DNA of 64,000 nucleotides from Sclerotinia nivalis (taxonomy: Eukaryota > Ascomycota > Leotiomycetes > Helotiales > Sclerotiniaceae): NCBI GenBank assembly GCA_029531795.1, contig JAPEIS010000014.1, positions 1,550,001 to 1,614,000 of the forward strand, read 5' to 3'. This document shows positions 22,281 to 34,218 of the stretch, piece after piece. The notes under the pieces were generated by a model that saw nothing but the letters and a program-made list of their open reading frames with translations, was not told the origin of the DNA and did not search any database. The position numbers were made by a program, and so were the translations under genes. Every line of letters starts with the position of its first letter. Positions within the stretch are counted from its first letter, which is position 1.

Positions 22281-24216
22281 TCAAACCGGACACAACTTTC
22301 CTGTATCGAGATCATAATCCCACTCGTCACTCCCCACAGCAGACAAAACATACAAACTACCCGTAGGATCATACTTCTGTTTAATCTCCAACAAACGATT
22401 ATAGCTCGTCCCAAAGAAATCATGTTTCCACTCGCTATCAAACGGATTTGCCTCATTAATATACGCTCCCATATCAGGAGCCCACTCCCTCCATAGCTTC
22501 TCCGTATTCTCCTCCATCCAATCTGCCGCTTCGGCCAGCGCTGCTTTGGGCGCAATTGTGCTATTGATTGATGCACCTAGCGTAATAACATGAAGATATG
22601 CGTCGCGCCATACGGGGTTGAGAGCTCCGCGCATGCTCTCGGGGACATTGGCTGGGCCGGAACCTCCTTGTAAACCGACAATCATTTCGCTACCAGTACC
22701 GCTTTGCGATGCTAATGCGCGCTGGAGGTATGCGGCTACGATTTCGGTAGGTAGGTCAGTGAGTTGAGCGCGTCCGAGTAAGCGAGTCGATAGGAGGGAA
22801 ATCTGGCCAGCTGGATCTTCATCAGGGTCGTTGGCGTAGAAGAAATCGAGATAGCTAGAATAGGTAGCTGTTTCCGTGTAGTTGAACGAGAGGGTTCCGT
22901 TGGATACAGCTTGCATTTTGGCAATGACAGGTTGAACTAAAGTGGACATTTCTGTCATGGTTTTGTTGTAGCCCCAGAACCCGGTCGAGATATATATACC
23001 AAGAGTGGATGAGGCTCCGGAAAATTCTCTTGCTACAACACTGGTGCCGGCCACCACCGCGCCCGCGAGGCCTGCATCCATTAGATCGGGGAGGTTTTGG
23101 AAGAGAATCGCTGCGGCTGTCCATGCTGCTGCGGCGGTTAAGTTAGTATCATTGGTGCCGATGGGATTCATAACAAGATTCACAGATGCGATACTAGAAA
23201 TTGCAGGATGGGCTTGTAGTACGTATTCAGTTACGACACCAAAGGTACCTGGACCACCACCTCTTATAGCCCAAAGAAGATCGGGATTTTCGACTGCGTT
23301 TGCGGTCAGAATTTGGCCGGAGGGCGTGATAACGGTGACTTGGTAGATTTGGTCGGCCCCGAGTCCGTATTGGCTTGATAGGGGCCCATGGCCTCCTCCT
23401 TGTAGATATCCACCTAATCCGACGGTCTTGGCATCACCGCCTACGATTGTGATCCCGACTTCGTTTCCATAGTTATAGACGGATTCGAGATTGTTACCAC
23501 TTCCGGCGATGAGGACGGCGGCTGTGGAGTTGGATCCTGGGACTTGCCAGGAGACGTTGAATTCGGTTTTGAGGAAGTTGTGCGTCCAGATTGATAGGGA
23601 GTTTGCTCCGCTCGATCTGTGTTTGTTCGTTAGTTATAGTTTTTTTGCTTCACTCAATACTCATTTGCAGGCTGGAATTCGGGAGGAAATAAGATTAAAT
23701 ATAAGAGTCTCACCTTCCGTTCAGGTCATGACCAGTGCCTTTAATTACAATACGAATATTTCTCTCCGTAGCCCAAGCCATAGCAGTAGCGATTTGCTCT
23801 TCCGAAGTGGCATTTACAACATAGATAGGCGAGCCACCTACGGAACAACCCTTGCCAGCTTGATAACCAGTTACGTTGGTAGGGAGACAGGAATTATTAG
23901 CGTAGATGGGAGAATCGACACCCTCTGGAGTAACGGCTTGCCATGATGCGAGAAGCCAGTTCTCTTGGACGCTTGAACAGTTTTGGGCCGAGTTGAAGGG
24001 ATTTCCGGGATAGCAGGATGAGGCCGGTGGGAGTGTTTTGATCAGAGTCCCCGAGATGGATGTATTGAGAGCGGTCCAGTCGGCTTCGGATGGCCAGGAG
24101 GCGTCTTGGGGAGTAATTTTACATGTTTGGGAGATGGTGGAATTCGTGGCGATGGTAATGGTTGGTAGGAGTGAAAGGGCGAGGGGGAGAATATGGGATA
24201 AGTAAGGAGAAAACAT
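22281..24216 (-). CDS. Secreted isoamyl-alcohol-oxidase-like FAD oxidoreductase
   Basis: There are two exons, 24216-23714 and 23616-22281, with an intron of 97 nt (GTGAGA...ACAG) that restores the frame exactly, giving 612 aa. A hydrophobic N-terminus of about 22 residues looks like a signal peptide, and many N-x-S/T sites suggest a glycosylated secreted enzyme. The FAD-binding (VAO/PCMH) domain starts near residue 130. GTGHDLNGRS places His163 where the flavin is covalently bound. The loop GGDAKTVG has Ala230 where bicovalent BBE-like enzymes have Cys, so only one flavin link is expected. The motif GGGHGPLSSQYGLGADQ follows. The C-terminal BBE domain (FFGTSYNRLLEIKQKYDP) ends the protein. 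The N-terminal pattern WPSEADW and LPPASSCYPG is that of isoamyl alcohol oxidase (MreA-like) proteins; this group also includes oxidases of secondary-metabolite pathways. The substrate cannot be told. The gene stands alone between transposon blocks. Confidence 0.9.
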
Positions 24217-24926
24217 CTTGAATGATAGTTGGAAAGTATGAAAAAAGGAAAGAACGAAAAGGAGAATGAGTGAAGTATATATACATAATGGCTACCATCG
24301 CCGCCTACCACGTAGCGAGCCGTTACTAAAGAATATACTAGGCCAAGAGATTAATGCACGATTCAATTCCGCAATCTCCATCTCTATCTATTTACTATTC
24401 CACGATGATCCATTCTACCAAAAAGCAAACTTATTAGTATCCCCTTTCTTTGGTAAAGTTGATCCAATCATCCCCATATCATAGAAAATATGAAAAGCGA
24501 ATACCTCTTCAGATAAAAATAAGCCCCGCCACGGATGCATTATAACAGACCTAACTAAGTGGATCTGAAAAGCGTTATATTTTTGTTTCACCGTTCGGAT
24601 GATTGCGCCAAGACCGTATCACTATACCCTTTAGAGACATGAAATACGCGAGAACGTATACAATACGGCGGCCGCCCACGCGTTACTGATTCGTGAGATA
24701 TCGCTATCCCAACCCTTTTCAGTTACTGTTATTATTATTATTCCATTTACGTCCTTTTTCAGTCAATGACTATGCAGGACGGTAAAGATCCTAAAGATCT
24801 CTACAACTAGTGAGGCGTGATGTCTTTTTATATGCTATTGAACATACAGTGTGTAGGTTGGGATTTGCTAAACAATAATTGGAGGATCTAAGCCTCATCC
24901 ATTCAGTTGAGAAAATGGATTATTTT
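24217..24926. other. Oxidase promoter region and spacer, no gene
   Basis: Composition is ordinary, without long frames. The first 100 bp hold the leader and TATA candidate of the oxidase. The rest contains no motif I can name, apart from a short TTA repeat near 24730 and a NotI-like word GCGGCCGC near 24668. Confidence 0.6.
24276..24284 (-). promoter_or_regulatory. TATA-box candidate of the oxidase gene
   Basis: GTATATATA on the minus strand lies about 60 bp upstream of the ATG at 24216. The short leader between them is pyrimidine-rich on the coding strand, as in many fungal leaders. There is no experimental support. Confidence 0.5.
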
Positions 24927-25320
24927 TCAATTTTCTTCCTCTTCGTCCATCGTTTCATGCTGATCCTCCTCTCCCCCTCTTTCTAGATGCCATCTTCTTG
25001 AGGCTATCCTGGTTTCTTTTAGGTATTCTAGTATTGCTGAGATACCAGGTTTGGTGTGTAGGAGTAATTTGAGATTAGCGTTTCGAACTTGAACGTTCAA
25101 GGCTTTGGCGACTTTGGATCTCTCAGTCTCAAATATTGGACAATTTAGAATCAAGTGTTCTGCTGATTCTCTGGATCCACATCTATAATGGTCATTCGGA
25201 GTTAATTGGAATTTGGCAAGATACGATTCGAAGTACCCGTGTCCGATCTTGAGTTGATAGAATACGCTTGATACCGTTCGTGGAATGGAAGTATAGATCT
25301 TTATCTTGCCTAATTTTTAT
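24927..25320 (-). pseudogene. LINE-C: C-terminal fragment of another LINE ORF2
   Basis: From 25320 the minus strand is open to a stop just below 24930. It reads LGKIKIYTSIPRTVSSVFYQ, then LKIGHGYFESYLAKF, then the zinc-knuckle region HYRCGSRESAEHLILNCPIF and ETERSKVAKALNV, ending in an acidic tail (DEEEEN). This is the post-RNase-H C-terminus of Tad1-like LINEs (CxC, HLILxC). It is not the same family as LINE-A and is free of RIP-like stops. A TAA at 25320-25318 closes it on the N-terminal side, so it is a fragment. Confidence 0.8.
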
Positions 25321-25410
25321 CCGAACTTGTTATAGTAAGTGGAGGGAGGTTGGTTAGGGTTTCCAGTTTCCAGAGCGTCTAACCATTCGCCAGTTGAGAC
25401 CAGTGTGTCC

Positions 25411-25556
25411 AATAGTCCGGACTGGCAGACGGACTAGATGTTTTGAGTTAAACAGTCGAGCTCAAGTCCATTGATAACTTAAACAGTCCGTCTATAATAT
25501 TAAAAGGTCCCAACAAGCCAGACTGCAGTCTAGCTCGTCTAGACTGTTAGACTGTT
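25411..25556. repeat. Cluster of short inverted repeats (CAGTCCG/CGGACT type)
   Basis: Within 150 bp there are several related words in both orientations: AGTCCGGACT (25414-25423), CGGACTAG (25430-25437), AAACAGTCCG (25481-25490), the imperfect palindrome AGTCTAGCTCGTCTAGACT near 25527-25545, and GACTGTTAGACTGTTTA near 25542. Direct copies of TTAAACAGTC face an inverted GACTGTTTA. Such subterminal repeat clusters are seen at the ends of hAT and other DNA transposons, but no element boundaries could be fixed. No coding sequence is seen. Confidence 0.5.
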
Positions 25557-25683
25557 TATATTGTGTTCTTTTTCAAGGTGTGTGAGAATAACCCCTTCAC
25601 GTGATGATAGCCCCTGTCCGCACTAGTGATAGCTTCCTGTTTGCCTATAAAGAGGCCTTTCCTGTACATAGAATCCTGCTTCC

Positions 25684-25878
25684 TTAGACAATATAATCTT
25701 GTTGATTCCATCCCCTATGATTCTTTGCTTCAGCCATACCTGCTGAACTGACAAGGTGATGTTCGATCTTTTTGGTACCGCCGGCAATGATAAAGTGCTT
25801 CTCTTTTCCTTTCTCTGCACAATATTTACATGGCCATACTTCGCGCTGGTCGTCGTTGAAGAAGATTGCTTGTATATC
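25684..25878 (-). pseudogene. BED-type zinc-finger fragment (hAT-like)
   Basis: From about 25878 the minus strand reads IQAIFFNDDQREVWPCKYC, then AEKGKEKHFIIAGGTKKIEH, then HLVSSAGMAEAKNHRGW, and stops at 25686-25684. A Trp before CxxC, a GGT-K-I turn and H-H-L is the BED-finger layout used for DNA binding by hAT transposases. Codons here are normal, whereas sequence upstream (above 25880) is abruptly A+T-rich. It is a truncated, non-functional piece, and the second zinc-binding His is uncertain. Confidence 0.5.
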
Positions 25879-26900
25879 TGAAGTATTATATATATATTTG
25901 TAAACCCAGGATATACATTTGTATCTATTTTTAGAAGTGAGAATTGTATAGATTGTCGAGATACTTGCAAAGAAAGAAGTGCTAAAGATTTTAGATTATT
26001 ATTTCCAATAAACAGATCACTATTTAATATAGAAAGTGTTTCAATTATTGAAATAATATATTTTGATTGTAATATTGAAGGTAATGATAGCAAGGTATTG
26101 GTAGAGATTATAGAGTTTTGAGATTCTTGAGATTGATTTTGCGAAGAATTTGAATTAAATATTAATTGAAATTGAAAGAATATTTGTGAATTTTGAGATT
26201 GCTTTGATAATACTATTATCGAAAATTTGAAAGTGTTGAATTAGAATTATTGAATTGTTCAAAAAACATACAACAAATTTTGAAGGAATTTAATTCTTCG
26301 AAATACATCTTTTTTATATCTTATATATACTAAATAAACTAATCCAAATTGAATATAATTATTCTTAAAAAAAATTGAATTAGTAATTATTATAATATTA
26401 TCGTCGATATTTAAAATATATAAAAATATATTAAAATACAATTTTTTTTAATCTTTTTCATCCTTTTATTATAAATAAATAAATTATAATAATAAATATT
26501 ATTTTATTCAGTTTTCCAAAAATGATCCTAAATACTTTATATTAAAAGAATTATATTATATTATTTTTTTACAAAAAAAATTCTAATAGTTTTTCATTTA
26601 TCTTTTTCAACTCTACTTTTTTCCAATCCTTCAATTTTCAAATATAATACAATATCTTTAGCTTTGATAATTCATTCAAATCATCAATTAACTTTTCAAT
26701 ACTTCAATTCAATAATAAACAAAGATAGCAATTCAATCATTTAGAATCTAATTTTATCAAATCAAAAGAAATTATTCAAAAAAACTAGAAATCTATTTAT
26801 CTTAATTATTTCTCTAAAAAAAGATTCTGAAGAATGATCGAAAATCCTAAACCTAATCGAAATATTTCGTGAATACCTTGAAAAAAAAAAGTTTATAAGA
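25879..26900. other. A+T-rich sequence without recognisable content
   Basis: Very A+T-rich with frequent stops in all frames. Short open pieces have no family resemblance. This is probably transposon sequence eroded beyond recognition. Confidence 0.6.
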
Positions 26901-29380
26901 GTTTCAAATATCATTATATTACAGATCTTTTATTTAAAAAACATTATCAAAAGGATTGAAAAACAAATCAATCATTTTTCCAATTGTTGGGATATTCATC
27001 ATATGAACTCACTAGTATTGATACTAATGCCTCGATCGAGCTTTATATAATTCGATATTCTCGTAAATTCTAGTTCTTCAAACAAATCAATATAAATAAT
27101 TTACGAGTACTATCGAATACTTTACCTCTTTATATATATATATATCTATCGACAATCTATAATTAGTATATATTGATATTATCTTTATTGTTTCTATTTC
27201 TGATATATTATATACAAATTAAATTAAAAATAATAGTTCAATTCAATTGTTTTGTTTATAATTGATATAGTAATATAGATAAGCTTTCATTGTCTGATTT
27301 AAATATTCTATTTGATTATCTATTTAGAGATAAAATACAATAAAGAGTTTGTATTTAATTTCAAGTAATATTATAAAAGTAATTCAAAATTTCGTTATGA
27401 AAAGTTTGTTTCTATTTGAGATTTTTTTTTGATATATTATAAATATTGATTATATTTTATAGAAATATATAAACTAGATTATTTGTTATTTATTTCTTAT
27501 AGAATAATATTATATAAACGAATTTCGTTAGTCTATTTGTTACTATCAAAATAGAATTATATTCCTTCGATATAACTGGATTCTTGAATATAGATAGTTT
27601 AATTACAAAATTCTATACAATAGATTTCTATAATTGAATAGATAAATTAGAGATTTTGAATTGATTATATAAAATATATCTAATAATTTTATTCTATATA
27701 TAGATATTATAATTTCTAACTATTTTCTCAATTATAATTCTCATTTTCGGAAAATAAATTTCTTTTCTGATTCTGATAAAGGTTTTTATTACTTTTTGAT
27801 ATTTATAAATTGAAAGCTTGTATTGTTCTTGAATATAATCTTCAGTTAATTGAGAACATATATATAGTTTATTATAGAAATGAATGAATCTATTTTCGAT
27901 ATTGAATTTCTTTTCTAGATTATCTATATTCTTGAGGATTTGTTTTATAATAATATTTTATTTATATTCTGTTTTTGATCGTTTCTTAATAATATTATAA
28001 TTTATCTAAGAAAAAACAACGAATTGTAATTTGTTATATATTAGTATACTTTTTTTTTCTTTAAGATTATATATATTTTGTATATTTTGTTTTGTAAATA
28101 TTCTAATTTTTTATTAAAAGTATTTATTATAATATTTTCTATTCTTTTAATATAAAAAATATGAAAATTGTAGATGATTATAGTTTCGGATTATCTGATT
28201 TGCTATTTGTTTAATTTCTTCATTATAATGAAATAAATTAAATTCTTGTAATCGGTATATATTTGTATTATATATTTCAATCTTTTCAAATAGATTTTTC
28301 ATTTTCTAAATATTTCGATTATAATTAGCAACTCTTTATTATAAATCTCGTAATTCAGTTTTGTTAATAATAGTTTATAAAAATAATAGATTATTGATTG
28401 TTATTTCTTGTTTACTTCTAATTAGTTTAATATAATCTTTAAAATATAATCCGAAGAATCGATTTTAATTATAATCAATAGTTTTGAATCAATGATAATA
28501 GTATTAATTCTTTTATAAAGATTTATTTGAGTAATTCGAAAACTTTTTGTATTTTCTTTATTTATTAAAATTCCCTTTGATTCTTTTTAATTATTTCAGA
28601 TATTAGAATTATTATTTTCGTATAATCTTTAATAAATTTATAATAAAAATTAGCGAATCTTAAAAAGGATTATAATTTTTTGATATTTATAGATTGATTT
28701 CATTCTTGAATAGTTTTTAGTTTGTCGGGGTTTATTTTGAATTCTTTTGAAAAGATTGTATAGCTCAAAAACTTCGTTTCTGTAATATAGAATATACATT
28801 TACTAGATTTGTATTAAAGATCCGTTTTCTTCAAGTATACTAATATATTATTGATATTCTGAATATATTATTCCAAAGTTTTTGAATATATTAATATATC
28901 ATTCAAATAGCAAATATATTGTCTTTAAGAATAATAAAAACTCTATTAAATCACTTTATAAATTAAAGATCTAATTATATAATATTACTATATTTAAGAT
29001 CTTTATATATTCATTCATAATATGAAATATGATATATTCAAATATGAAATCATATTTCATATTGTATTATTTAATAATATATTATTCATTAAGAATCGTA
29101 TATAAGTGATTCGTACGAATCACCTCGAATCTTCGAATATCAGTAATGTATGATTTTGATATTCGTATTCGTATTTACTAGTAAGACCGTAAACATCGAA
29201 TCAGAGGTATTCGTATAAAGAACCTTTGTTATACGAATCACAAGGATATCGATAAAAGTATAAAGAATCTTTATTCTACGAATCGGAGTATTCGAAATAA
29301 AGAATCTTTATTCATATTGACGAATAGGAATGGTTTATCGAAATACGAAAGAATTCAGAAAAAGCATAAAGGAAGGCTAT
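26901..29380 (-). mobile_element. Ty3/gypsy relic gypsy-4, heavily eroded
   Basis: Only the RT to RNase H region (about 29000-28330) can be read with confidence. The remaining 1.4 kb to the left is in integrase position but too degraded to call. No LTR was found. The last 280 bp (29,100-29,380) contain imperfect repeats of GAATCTTTATT and CGAATC words and are not assigned. Confidence 0.5.
28330..28990 (-). pseudogene. gypsy-4 reverse transcriptase / RNase H
   Basis: The minus strand reads YINIFKNFGIIYSEYQ-stop-YISILEENGSLIQI, in the position and style of the RT tail after YxDD (normally DILVYSKT..H..VLxxL..NGL). Further on, KIDSSDYILKIIL and LTKLNYEIYNKELLIIIEIF are the RNase H start (ETDASDYAxGAVL) and its YEIxDKELLAI motif. 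Stops are frequent. Confidence 0.65.
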
Positions 29381-29601
29381 TGTGACGATGGTCTTAATTC
29401 AAGGCATAATAGAATGAATCAATTAATCTATACTAGAGAATAACAAACTGTTGTACAAAAGATAATGAAGTTGAGCCTTTTATGGTCTCCTCGAAGGGGA
29501 TTAAAATCTAAACGAATACAGGGTGAAATAAATGATTCCTTTGGAAGGGATCAAAGAACAAAATAAAGAATGGTCTAGGGTATTAATATAGGATCGTTAT
29601 A
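29381..29601 (-). repeat. 221-bp LTR of gypsy-3 (3' LTR)
   Basis: Starts TGTGACGATGG and ends GGATCGTTATA on the plus strand, with inverted termini. It aligns without gaps to 47259-47479; the copies differ by RIP-type changes, for example TGTGACGATGG against TATAATGATAG. Confidence 0.85.
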
Positions 29602-30544
29602 TTATTCCCCTTTCAAAGAAAATTGATTTGCTTTTAAATCTTTCTAGTAGTATATGAAATCGTGTTTAAGAGCGAAATCGTAGTAGCTCTTCGAACTGAA
29701 TAAACTATACAGGAAATTTATAATAAAATAAATATTTTTTTGAAAAGTTGAATATGTTTCGAATATACAATTGTAGTATATTGAATAAAATAGAAATAAA
29801 GAAGAAGAAGAGCAAAATAAAAAATTAAAGCAAATAAATAAACGATAGAAAAAACAAAAATAATAAATGATTTTTTCGAATGAATTATAAGTTGATTATA
29901 ATTTCGTTTTCGAAGGGAGGAAGAACAAATAAATAATTTTGTTTAGTTGTTCTATTTATAGATTTGTTATCTACAAATTCGTTATAATTGTTGTTATTAT
30001 TCTTTCAAACTTTTATTCATTCAAAGAGATGATTAGAAGGCCTTACAATTTCGGGATTTTGAGTATGAAACTTTTGTATTTTGTGTAAAGTATATATAAT
30101 ATCGGAACAGTAATATTATATAGAATCATCGTCGTATTCTATCCATTTTACCTTATATCGAACTTGTCCACAGAGGAGTTTCGAAGCTAGAATTTGCTGT
30201 ATTTCGAATTCTATATTTGTAGTAATTACAATAGAAGGAGAAGGTTCGTTGTATTATTCGGGAATAGGGTTTCTTGTAGTCTTTCGTAATTTATCGGAAG
30301 AAAAGATCTTATATATATTTATACTTTCAAGAAGATTCAATCGATACGAATAATCTATTTTTTCGAGAATACAATATAGCTTTGTTATTTGTAGATCGAG
30401 TTTGCAATTAGATTGTTCTGTAATGAAGTTTCTAATAGTAATATATATTTCATCTTTTATTTGAAAATCGATTGATCTTCGATAACAATCGATATCTTTT
30501 ATCTTCTTTTGTTATACTTTGAAGAAGATATCTTTGGTTATTTT

Positions 30545-31144
30545 CTAAACCTTATATATACATTTGAAAAAGTCTTGTGTATTTATATAATTTAGTTTCT
30601 TTATTGTTGTATAAAGGGTATTGAAAAAGGATCTGTCCCAATCGAAAAAAGTAGTTAGAGAATATCCGTTTTGTAATTCGAAAGAGGATATTCCCAAACT
30701 TTTGTAAAGTATAATAAGCTGTATATAATCTATTATATACAAAAGTTCCGATCAATTATCTTAATAATAATTGATATAGGGTTGAAGACATTGATTCAAA
30801 TATTGATTTATAATTTCGATCTATTTATTTATTTAAGAATGATAGACTGTGAATAACTTTAATTTGATATTTAGGATTCATATAAATTCATTCTAAAAGC
30901 TGGATATGAATTGTAGATCTCTATCGGATGTGATAATAGCTAAAGTATCTTTTCAACGATAAATATGATTCAGATATATTAAAACTATTTTCCAGACAAT
31001 TGTAGTATAATAGTAAGGAATGCATATTGATTGTTTCAATAATCTATCAATAATTACAAAAACATTATTGTATCTATATTTGTTCTTTGGAAATGATTTG
31101 AAATATATCGATACATCTACCCAAGATTTGACAGGGATAGGCAA
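30545..31144 (-). pseudogene. gypsy-3 integrase
   Basis: The piece 31144-30953 reads PIPVKSWVDVSIYFKSFPKN followed by NVFVIIDRLLKQSICIPYYY. This is the start of the integrase core of fungal gypsy elements (P-x-P..PW..I..DF, then V.VDRL.K). The first catalytic Asp is replaced in this copy (VSIYFK where DF is usual). Further pieces down to 30545 are in the same region but in shifted frames. Confidence 0.75.
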
Positions 31145-32236
31145 TAAATATAAGAAACCAAGCGTTCGATCTTTTAGGATATGATAGTTGTGATAAGTGG
31201 TATAATTGTCGATATATTGATCGATATAATCAGCTATTCCTTTCCAAAAGTACTACTTTTTTATAATCAACTTTGTTTTGATTTTACTAGGATGAGTTGA
31301 AAAAATCTGGGTATAGGCTTTTTCTATAGAATTAATACAAAGGCTATCTGTATTGAATACAATCAATTAATCTTTATAAAGTAATAAACTATTATATATT
31401 GAATATCCTTTTTTCAAATTAATTACCAAATCGCATTCCGATTGTATTGATAGATATATATAATTAGTTTATAGAATATGATTTACAAGATCTAGTTCTT
31501 CTATTTCAATAACTAGGATCGTAGTTATCTTTCCCCTCTTTATACTGAGTTCATTCAATATCCTTTTATTAAAAACTTCTAATAAAAATAGAATTTGAAT
31601 ATATTGTTTAGAGTATAACATTTTCTGCATTTTCATTTTCTGATTACAATGATTAAGTATATCTATTGCTGTATTATTAACTTCTATTCGATATAATATT
31701 TCGAATTAGAAGTTTACTAGAATTTCAGATTATCCAGTCTATTGTTGATTTAACGTTTTCTTTATTATAAAGTATTCCAAGACTTTATAATCTATTACAA
31801 TTTTTATACAATAAAGGGATCTAATGAATTCTGCTCTTCAAGTTTTGAAGGTTTTAATAATAACGAGTATCTCTTTATCGAATATCATATAATTCATTTC
31901 AATCGGGAATATTGTTTTGGTGAAAAAGGTAACAGAGTACTATTGATTATCGTTATACAACTGAAAGAGTACTCCTTCGATAATACTATTTGAAGTATCG
32001 GTTTCGATTATAATTTGTAGATATAATTGATAATACTTCAGGATAGAGGCTTAGAGTATCATTTACTTAAAACGATCGAAGGTAACAATACAATTGTTGT
32101 TCTATATATATAAAGAGTCTTTCTTTATTAGATTAGTGAATGAATAAACGATTCATTCGAAATCTTAAATAAAGTGTTTGTAAAAGTTACAAAATCCTAA
32201 AAAGGATTGTATTCTTTTAATATTTGTAGAAGCTTT

Positions 32237-32890
32237 TTATTCTTTTATAATCTTAATCTTTTTTGGATTTATTTTTATTTCTTTTGTAGAGATAATGAAT
32301 CCAAGATATTTAATCCTTTTGATATTGAATTCACATTTATTGATATCGATTTGTAATCCAGCTTTACAAAAATGATCAAGAATTTGTAATATATGTATTT
32401 CGTATTCTACTTCGTTCTCGGAGTAAATCAAGATATTGTCCAAATAAGTTGTATAGATTATATCTAAGAGATCGAAAAGAATATTATTTATATAATATTG
32501 ATAAATAATAGGATCATTAGTTAATCTGAAGAGCAAGACTTTGTATTTATATATTCTGTATTATATTCAGAATATAATCAAATCTTCGGAATCGGGATGT
32601 ATACGAATTCGATAGAATACTTATCGAATATCTAATTTTGTAAATATCTTAGATTTTGAGATATACGTTAAGGTTTTATTGATCAATAACAAAGGGTATT
32701 CATCCCTTTTAGTAATGATATTGAATCATCGAAAATCGATACAAAAACATAAGCTACTATTCGGTTTGAAAACGAAAAGTACTGATACAGCAAATGAAAA
32801 AGAGCTAATTTCAATGAAACTCTTTTTGAGATTATCGATAAGGTATTTTTTAACAATTAAGAATTCTTTCAAAAATATATTATAGATGAA
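32237..32890 (-). pseudogene. gypsy-3 reverse transcriptase
   Basis: Upstream broken frames give RDEYPLLLINKTLTYISKSK and IFTKLDIRYS, the RT motif with the first catalytic Asp. The open piece 32536-32237 carries YINNILFDLLDIIYTTYLDN and ILIYSENEVEYE. The active site is YLDN in place of YLDD, a single G-to-A change that would kill catalysis. It continues with KCEFNIKRIKYLGFIIS. Confidence 0.85.
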
Positions 32891-33126
32891 GTTAATTCTG
32901 AATTGGGTATTTGATGGAATTTCGATTTTATGATTGTATATTATATATTAGAATAATTTATTAGATTCCTTTTTTGAAAAGACATCAAGATATTCGTAAT
33001 ATATTTGGGGAACTCTTTGAAGTAGTTTTTGGAGTTCTTTATTGTTGATATTTCTTATTCAATTTTTCAATACAGTATTGATTTTATAAATACTGATGGA
33101 AAAAATGGTATTATTATAATGATGAC

Positions 33127-33368
33127 TGTCGGTACGACTCCGTGATTGTCGTATCCGATAGAATTGATCAAAACGTTTATGATTGTATTGAAGTTATTCA
33201 CAAAAGAGATTCCTGTAAGGGCGTTTGGATTGTTACGTAATTGATCTCTAAATTAAAGGTTATATTGTGTATCGAGGTTCGAAAGAATTATCGAATGCGA
33301 ATGGCCTTAATATAGAAGCCTTCGCTTAAGTGAGGATTATATACTTTAAGAGTATGTGAATACTAATA
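33127..33368 (-). repeat. 242-bp LTR of copia-2 (3' LTR)
   Basis: Plus-strand start TGTCGGTACG and end GAATACTAATA (CCAACA in the partner). It matches 44698-44939 without gaps and is preceded by ATGAC. Confidence 0.95.
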
Positions 33369-33621
33369 CTGATTATCTTTTTAAAAGAATGATTAGCTAT
33401 AATAAATGTAGATACAAAAACGAAATAGAAAAAAAAAAATCTAAAATCATAATGTTCGAAAATCTAAACCTCAATGTTTGAAAATTTTAAATCTTAATAT
33501 CTGTTCTTTTTATTCATGCTTTCATTTCCAATTTAATCTTATTCGTATTAATCAATTCCTTTAAAGCTTGATAGGGTTTAGCTTTCGTTATTGCGTCAGC
33601 AGGGTTAGTATTTCTATCGAT

Positions 33622-33890
33622 TTAGTGGATCTTTTGAATCTCTCGTCTTTTATACGATTGGCGAATATATATCAAATCGATCATTAATCGTTTTTCATAT
33701 ATAGTATTGAGTCTAATAAGGCATTTGTAAAGTGATTTCGAATTGGTATATACTATAAATGGAATAGGATGATCGTAAATAGCTATTTGATTGAAGGAAG
33801 ACTTTATAGCGCTTGTTATATCGAATCCAAGAGTCATTGTATAAAGTTCTGAAGCTAATATGCTTTTAGTAACTCTTTTATATTTAATAG
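33622..33890 (-). pseudogene. copia-2 RNase H, distal part
   Basis: The minus strand reads KYKRVTKSILASELYTMTLG, FDITSAIKSSFNQI, then VYTNSKSLYKCLIRLNTIYE and KRLMIDLIYIRQSYKRREI. The S-x-L-A-S-E-L and TDSKSLY-type motifs (here TNS, one catalytic Asp lost) are those of fungal copia RNase H. The proximal part lies beyond the copia-3 insertion, from 38944 on. Confidence 0.85.
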
Positions 33891-34010
33891 TGTTAGAACA
33901 CGTGATGCTCGCTAGTACTAGCTTCCGCACTAGCACACATATCTCTTCAAGCTGTACCATAGAATATTAGTTACACATATAATAATATATACTTGATAAC
34001 CCTTCCAATA
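33891..34010 (+). repeat. 120-bp LTR of copia-3 (5' LTR)
   Basis: Starts TGTTAGAACACGTG and ends CCTTCCAATA. It aligns gap-free with 38819-38938, which ends CCTTTCAACA. A direct/inverted motif GCTAGTACTAGC is inside. Confidence 0.95.
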
Positions 34011-34218
34011 GATTATGAGCTCCGTGTAGATGTATATATAGAGATTTGCTTATTACAATACGATATCATATCATATTCTTTTTCAGAATGTGTTATTTAT
34101 ATAAAAATCAACAATAACACTTTCCAACCCAACCTCTGAACCCGTTACGGTCTCTACGAAATGAAACAGTATCGTTGTTTTCAACGGAGATAGCTGAAGC
34201 GAATTCAAGGAATCCTGT

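Noticed and set aside
23005..23946. Plus-strand frames over the oxidase gene (23005-23346, 23491-23946)
   Set aside because: They are shadows of the minus-strand exons; the second also runs through the intron.
25623..26093. 156-codon minus-strand frame
   Set aside because: It joins an A+T-rich transposon-like half to the BED-finger fragment in the wrong frame.
29376..29380. Target duplication for gypsy-3
   Set aside because: GCTAT on the left and TGTAG on the right (47480-47484) do not match, and shifting the LTR ends by two bases does not help. None is claimed.
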